A DNA stretch of 18,233 nucleotides from an uncultured Oscillospiraceae bacterium (GTDB lineage Bacteria > Bacillota > Clostridia > Oscillospirales > Oscillospiraceae). Under the pieces are notes generated by a model, which saw nothing but the letters and a program-made list of their open reading frames with translations, had not been told where the DNA came from and ran no database searches. This document shows, piece by piece, positions 15,078 to 18,233 of this stretch. A program made the position numbers and the translations under genes. Location: NCBI GenBank assembly GCA_910577525.1, contig CAJTLI010000029.1, positions 9,300 through 27,532 of the forward strand. The letters run 5' to 3'. The stretch's first letter is position 1, and every line of letters begins with the position of its first letter.

Positions 15078-16601
15078 CTACGATTTATGCCCTCCGATAA
15101 GTCCATTGCGGTCGGCGGCGGTAGCGCCGTCCATCAGATTTGTCCCCTTCAAAATGGCGTTCTTGCCAAATTTGCTTTTGATGCCCAGCATAGCCTCCTG
15201 GAGCCTTCTTTCTCGGGCCAGCTCCGCCGCCTCGGCCTCCTTCTGGGCCTGCGCGGCGGCATAATCGGTGAACAGGTCCATTTGCTCCATGACAGGCTCG
15301 TCCGATACGGCGGTTTCCTCCGTCACCCGGTTGGCGGCGAGGTACATCCGGCGGATCAGCAGGTTCTTGTTTACGATGCGGTCATATAACTCCAGCACCA
15401 CCGCCGTGATACGCTTGGAGGACGCGGTATACCCCTCCAGATTGGCGGTGCCGTGGGCGTGTTTGGGGATCTGCCGCCCGTAGCGGTCCGTCTTGACCTC
15501 GCCGTGGTACTGCTTCCGGCGCTGGGAATCCCGCAGGTTGTCGATGTCATAGCCCACGGTGAGGGTGAGCTGGTTGGTGGCTAACCGCTGGCCCACCAAA
15601 TCCAGGGCGAGCTGGTCCGCCATCTCCCAGACCACCATCCGGGCTTTATCAAAGGTGTAGGGACAGGTGAGCACCTGGCCGGAGCCCACGCTTTTCGCCT
15701 CCGGCTTGTACGCCTTGATATCGGCCATGGTTACCGGCTCATATCCCCAGCTATGGTCGATCAAGAGTTCCGCGTTCACGCCGAACAATTTATAGAGCAG
15801 TTCCTCGTTGTAGTAGTCGGTGGATTTGCCGATGGAGCACCGGGCAATGTCCCCCATGGTGTAGAGCCCCTGGGCCTCCAGCTTTTTGGCATAGCCCGGT
15901 CCCACCCGCCAGAAGTCTGTGAGGGGGCGGTGATCCCACAGCAGGCGGCGGTAGCTCATCTCGTCCATGGCGGCGATACGAACGCCGCTCTTATCCGGCT
16001 CGGTGTGCTTGGCCCAGATATCCATGGCCACCTTCGCCAAGTACAGGTTGGTTCCAATGCCCGCCGTGGCGGTAATGCCGGTGGTGTCCAGCACATCCAG
16101 CACGATCTTCCGGGCCAGCTCTCTGGGGGTGAGCTTGTAAGTGGGAAGGTAGTTGGTCACGTCCATCAGCACCTCGTCGATTGAATAAGCGAACAAATCT
16201 TCGGGTGCCACGTACTTCAAATAGACGTTGTAAATTTTCGTGCTCCATTCGATATAATGGGCCATCCGGGGCGGAGCCACCAGGTAATCCAGGGCCAGCT
16301 CCGGGTGGGCCTTCACATCCGGGTCATGCCAGGAGGAGTCGGTGAGCTGCCGTCCAGGGGCTTTCTGCCGCCGCTGGGCGTTCACCTCCGCCACCCGCTG
16401 CACCACTTCAAACAACCGTGCCCGCCCGGAAATGCCATACGCTTTGAGGGAGGGCGTGACCGCCAGACAGATGGTTTTATCAGTCCGGCTCTTGTCCGCC
16501 ACCACCAGATTGGTGGTCAGCGGGTCCAGGCTGCGCTCAATGCACTCCACGGAAGCGTAAAAGCTGCGAAGATCAATGGCAAAATAAATGCGCTCTTTCA
16601 T
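15078..16601 (-). CDS. Y-family (UmuC/DinB-type) translesion DNA polymerase
   Basis: A 507-residue protein. The catalytic-site motifs are intact: FAIDLRSFYASVEC with Asp10, and YSIDEVLMD with Asp142 and Glu143. A helix-hairpin-helix thumb follows at about residues 225-250. QMDLF at 440-444 matches the beta-clamp binding consensus. The C-terminus has the typical IKSKFGKNAILKG and GGHK tail of the Gram-positive UvrX-like branch. Such enzymes copy damaged DNA with low fidelity. ATG 16601 is chosen over upstream in-frame starts because the conserved domain begins there, AGGGGGG precedes it, and the promoter lies between. It heads an operon with the YolD-like and IreB-like genes. On a conjugative element it may help convert damaged or single-stranded incoming DNA (inference). 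Confidence 0.92.
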   Translation of the reverse strand: MKERIYFAIDLRSFYASVECIERSLDPLTTNLVVADKSRTDKTICLAVTPSLKAYGISGRARLFEVVQRVAEVNAQRRQKAPGRQLTDSSWHDPDVKAHPELALDYLVAPPRMAHYIEWSTKIYNVYLKYVAPEDLFAYSIDEVLMDVTNYLPTYKLTPRELARKIVLDVLDTTGITATAGIGTNLYLAKVAMDIWAKHTEPDKSGVRIAAMDEMSYRRLLWDHRPLTDFWRVGPGYAKKLEAQGLYTMGDIARCSIGKSTDYYNEELLYKLFGVNAELLIDHSWGYEPVTMADIKAYKPEAKSVGSGQVLTCPYTFDKARMVVWEMADQLALDLVGQRLATNQLTLTVGYDIDNLRDSQRRKQYHGEVKTDRYGRQIPKHAHGTANLEGYTASSKRITAVVLELYDRIVNKNLLIRRMYLAANRVTEETAVSDEPVMEQMDLFTDYAAAQAQKEAEAAELARERRLQEAMLGIKSKFGKNAILKGTNLMDGATAADRNGLIGGHKS

Positions 16602-16640
16602 ATCCGGCACCCCCCTACCATCGTCCCACAGGTTATTCCT

Positions 16641-16669
16641 ATTATACACGCCGTCAAAGTAATTGTCCA
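16641..16669 (-). promoter_or_regulatory. Promoter of the polymerase operon
   Basis: Minus strand TGGACA (16664-16669), a 17-base spacer and a perfect TATAAT (16641-16646). This is 11 of 12 consensus hexamer positions, 40 bases upstream of the polymerase start. Confidence 0.8.
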
Positions 16670-16677
16670 TATGTTCG
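16664..16677 (-). promoter_or_regulatory. Degenerate LexA (SOS) box overlapping the -35
   Basis: Minus strand CGAACATATGGACA compared with the Gram-positive LexA consensus CGAACRNRYGTTYC: the left half and centre fit (11 of 14 positions), the right half does not. Its overlap with the -35 is the place expected for a repressor of an SOS polymerase. Confidence 0.4.
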
Positions 16678-16694
16678 ATGACGATGGCAAAAAA

Positions 16695-16711
16695 TAAATG
16701 CCCTCGGGCAT
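16695..16711 (-). other. Short hairpin with T-tract between divergent genes
   Basis: ATGCCCTCGGGCAT (16698-16711) is a short inverted repeat; on the minus strand it is followed by TTTATTTTTT. It could be a weak terminator shielding the polymerase promoter from antisense transcripts, or a feature of the Toprim-gene leader. The stem is short. Confidence 0.3.
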
Positions 16712-16740
16712 CATGAAAGAGGTGAGCTGACATATCAAGT

Positions 16741-17694
16741 GTGACCAAAGAGCAGATTGAAAAAGCAAAGAAGTGGGACCTTCTTTCCTACCTTCAAACC
16801 TTTGACCCCCATGAGCTGAAGCGGAGCGGTCCCAACGAATACTGCACCCGGACCCATGACAGCTTGAAAATCTCTTGTGGGTTGTGGTGCTGGAACAGCC
16901 GGGGGATCGGAGGGCGGACGGCGCTGGACTATCTGATCAAAGTCCGGGGCCTGGACTTTACGGAGGCGGTGGAGACCCTGTGCGGCTCCCGCGCCCCGCC
17001 GCCCCAGGAGCGGCCCAAGCCAAAACCGCCGAAGCCCTTTGCGCTCCCGGAGGCCAGCCGGTTCCCTACCGCCATGCTGTCCTATTTGCAGGGCCGGGGC
17101 ATCCACCCGGAGCTGCTGCAAGCGTGTATCCAGGCTGGTACGCTCTATGAAAGCCGGAAATATCAGAACTGTGTATTTGTGGGCAGGGACCCCACGGGCC
17201 GCGCCCGGTTTGCCTGTCTGCGGGGGACGCGGGACAGCTTCAAGATCGACGTAGAGGGCAGCGACAAGCGGTATCATTTTTCTCTGCTGGCCGCTGACCC
17301 GTCTTGTCCCCGGCTGGCGGTGGCGGAAAGCCCCATCGACGCCCTCTCTCTTGCCACGCTGGTGAAGCGGTTCGGGGGCGAGTGGCGGGACAGCCATTAC
17401 CTGTCGCTGGGCGGCACCGCGCCCCGCGCCATGCTCCAGTTTCTTCATGACCATCCCCATGTCACCCAACTGAGCCTGTGCCTGGACAACGATAAGGCTG
17501 GGATGGAGGGCATGGAGCGGCTGGAAGCAGCGATACGGGAGGTCCCGGAGCTGGCCCAGCGGGTGAAGCTGATCTACCACAACCCGCCGCCGAAGGAGTT
17601 CGGGAAGGACTACAATGAATTTCTCTGTGCCCACATTCAAGCGGAGCGGATGTCAAATCGAAAAAAAGTAGTGGAACATCAAAATAGTTTATGA
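16741..17694 (+). CDS. DUF3991/Toprim primase-like protein
   Basis: A 317-residue protein. Residues about 1-85 form the N-terminal DUF3991-like region related to primase zinc-binding domains (NEYCTRTHDSLKISCG, WCWNSRGIGGRTALDYLIKV). A Pro-rich linker follows at about 86-100. A Toprim fold covers about 150-300, with Glu196 in VAESPIDALSL and the Asp-x-Asp pair at 249/251 in CLDNDKAG. These residues bind the metal in primases and topoisomerases. Such proteins accompany relaxases on Firmicutes elements and probably prime or process transferred single strands (inference). The start is GTG 16741: the frame is closed by TGA at 16723 and no ATG lies between. AGAGGTGA is present but about 14 bases away, so initiation may be weak. 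It is divergent from the polymerase operon. Confidence 0.85.
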   Translation: MTKEQIEKAKKWDLLSYLQTFDPHELKRSGPNEYCTRTHDSLKISCGLWCWNSRGIGGRTALDYLIKVRGLDFTEAVETLCGSRAPPPQERPKPKPPKPFALPEASRFPTAMLSYLQGRGIHPELLQACIQAGTLYESRKYQNCVFVGRDPTGRARFACLRGTRDSFKIDVEGSDKRYHFSLLAADPSCPRLAVAESPIDALSLATLVKRFGGEWRDSHYLSLGGTAPRAMLQFLHDHPHVTQLSLCLDNDKAGMEGMERLEAAIREVPELAQRVKLIYHNPPPKEFGKDYNEFLCAHIQAERMSNRKKVVEHQNSL

Positions 17695-17700
17695 TATAAT
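17672..17700 (+). promoter_or_regulatory. Extended -10 promoter overlapping the Toprim stop codon
   Basis: TGATATAAT (17692-17700) is a perfect TGnTATAAT extended -10; its TGA is the stop codon of the preceding gene. A weak -35 (TGGAAC, 17672-17677) sits 17 bases upstream. It would drive the small gene at 17789. Confidence 0.65.
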
Positions 17701-17721
17701 ACAAAAGCTATTATAAAGATA

Positions 17722-17743
17722 GTCATAACTGGATATGACAGTT
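17722..17743. promoter_or_regulatory. Operator-like overlapping palindromes
   Basis: GTCATA (17722-17727) and TATGAC (17734-17739) form a 6+6 inverted repeat. Overlapping it, AACTG (17727-17731) and CAGTT (17739-17743) form another. The site lies about 20-40 bases downstream of the -10, where a repressor could block transcription. No binding protein is known. Confidence 0.4.
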
Positions 17744-17788
17744 TTGAATGCTCTACTTAACTATTTCACGGAGAGGAGCTTTACCAAC

Positions 17789-18124
17789 ATGGATGAGCAA
17801 AGAGTAAGACGCCCCCGCCGCACCGCCGAGCAGAAGGCCGCTGACATCGACGCCAAGATTCAGAAGCTGAACGAGGACCTGGAGGGGGTCGAGGCCAAAC
17901 GTGCCTCCGCGATGCAGGAGTTTGACGCGAAGGTAGCAACGGTGAAGGAACGCATTGATGCTTTGGAGCAGCAGAAGAAAGATATCCTCGCCCCGAAGCC
18001 CCCGCGCAAGCCCCGCAAGACGAAAAAACAGAAGATTCAGGAGCTGATCCAGTCCGCCAGCAAGTCCGGGCTGAAGCCGGAGGAGATCGCCGAGCGGTTG
18101 GGGTTGGCTCAAACAGAGGAATGA
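17789..18124 (+). CDS. Small basic coiled-coil protein, unknown function
   Basis: A 111-residue protein: a basic start (RVRRPRRTAEQKA), a long heptad-like coiled coil at about residues 15-70 (KIQKLNEDLEGVEAKRASA), a Pro/Lys/Arg-rich hinge (PKPPRKPRKTKKQK), and a C-terminal helical piece, SGLKPEEIAERLGL, that resembles a small helix-turn-helix. ATG 17789 is preferred over the in-frame GTG at 17735 because GAGGAG (17773-17778) precedes it and the upstream stretch carries the operator-like palindrome. It has its own promoter and terminator. DNA binding is plausible from charge and shape; no family function is recognised. Confidence 0.72.
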   Translation: MDEQRVRRPRRTAEQKAADIDAKIQKLNEDLEGVEAKRASAMQEFDAKVATVKERIDALEQQKKDILAPKPPRKPRKTKKQKIQELIQSASKSGLKPEEIAERLGLAQTEE

Positions 18125-18129
18125 CAAAG

Positions 18130-18168
18130 AAGATGAGGGCAGGCGCAGCCTGCCCTCATCTTTTATAT
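18130..18168 (+). terminator. Strong 15-bp intrinsic terminator
   Basis: Arms 18130-18144 (AAGATGAGGGCAGGC) and 18148-18162 are exact complements with loop GCA, followed by TTTATATC. The A/T-rich feet of the stem make it usable from both sides, which suits a convergent gene on the right. Confidence 0.9.
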
Positions 18169-18189
18169 CAATGCCAGTGAAAACAGGGG

Positions 18190-18233
18190 CTACCCCTCAA
18201 TTTTCACGATATCCACTGCCGCTTCCAGCAGAA
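18190..18233 (-). CDS. Possible C-terminus of a minus-strand gene (runs off the window)
   Basis: The minus frame reads LLEAAVDIVKIEG and then TAG (18190-18192). It looks like a normal helical protein end and lies just beyond a terminator usable in both directions. Only 13 codons are visible, so family and reality are uncertain. Confidence 0.35.
   Translation of the reverse strand, partial: LLEAAVDIVKIEG

Overview
The window is a GC-rich (roughly 60%) piece of a conjugative or mobilisable element from a gut Clostridia host (Oscillospiraceae/Lachnospiraceae type). I infer this from gene content and order: topoisomerase III, XRE regulator, LtrC-like/methylase/SNF2-helicase giant gene, MobC, and a DUF3991/Toprim primase-like protein. 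This is the usual cargo of Tn1549-like and related ICEs. Genes are tightly packed, often with 4-base start/stop overlaps. No tRNA, rRNA, CRISPR array, integrase or relaxase is visible.

Layout. Positions 2-2585 are a plus-strand run: topB (cut by the window edge), an XRE regulator, a small gene with an apparent frameshift, and a short conserved element gene. Positions 2586-2996 are non-coding but full of structure. On the minus strand there is a perfect-consensus promoter, a 5' hairpin, two near-identical tandem stem-loops with one compensatory base pair, and a rho-independent terminator. Together they predict an RNA of about 157 nt. A plus-strand terminator then lies immediately in front of the giant gene.

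Positions 2997-13666 were one gene of about 3,468 codons: LtrC/ArdC-like N-terminus, MutS domain I-like modules, N6-adenine methylase-like domain and SNF2-type helicase. A 258-bp MITE (6779-7036) with inverted ends and a 5-bp target duplication now splits it. Removing the MITE and one duplication copy restores the reading frame exactly. A TnpV-family protein is encoded in another frame inside the 5' part (3874-4236), behind its own Shine-Dalgarno sequence.

Positions 13663-14001 are mobC. A minus-strand block follows (16601 down to 14065): Y-family DNA polymerase, YolD-like protein and an IreB-like protein, then a separately promoted HU gene. The block sits between mobC and the plus-strand Toprim gene (16741-17694). 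A small coiled-coil protein (17789-18124) has its own promoter and a strong terminator. A minus-strand gene may end at the right edge.

Inferred division of labour: topoisomerase III, the helicase/methylase giant, MobC and the primase-like protein would process and protect element DNA during transfer and re-establishment. The polymerase cassette would give damage tolerance, HU would shape DNA, and the XRE protein and the small RNA are candidate regulators.
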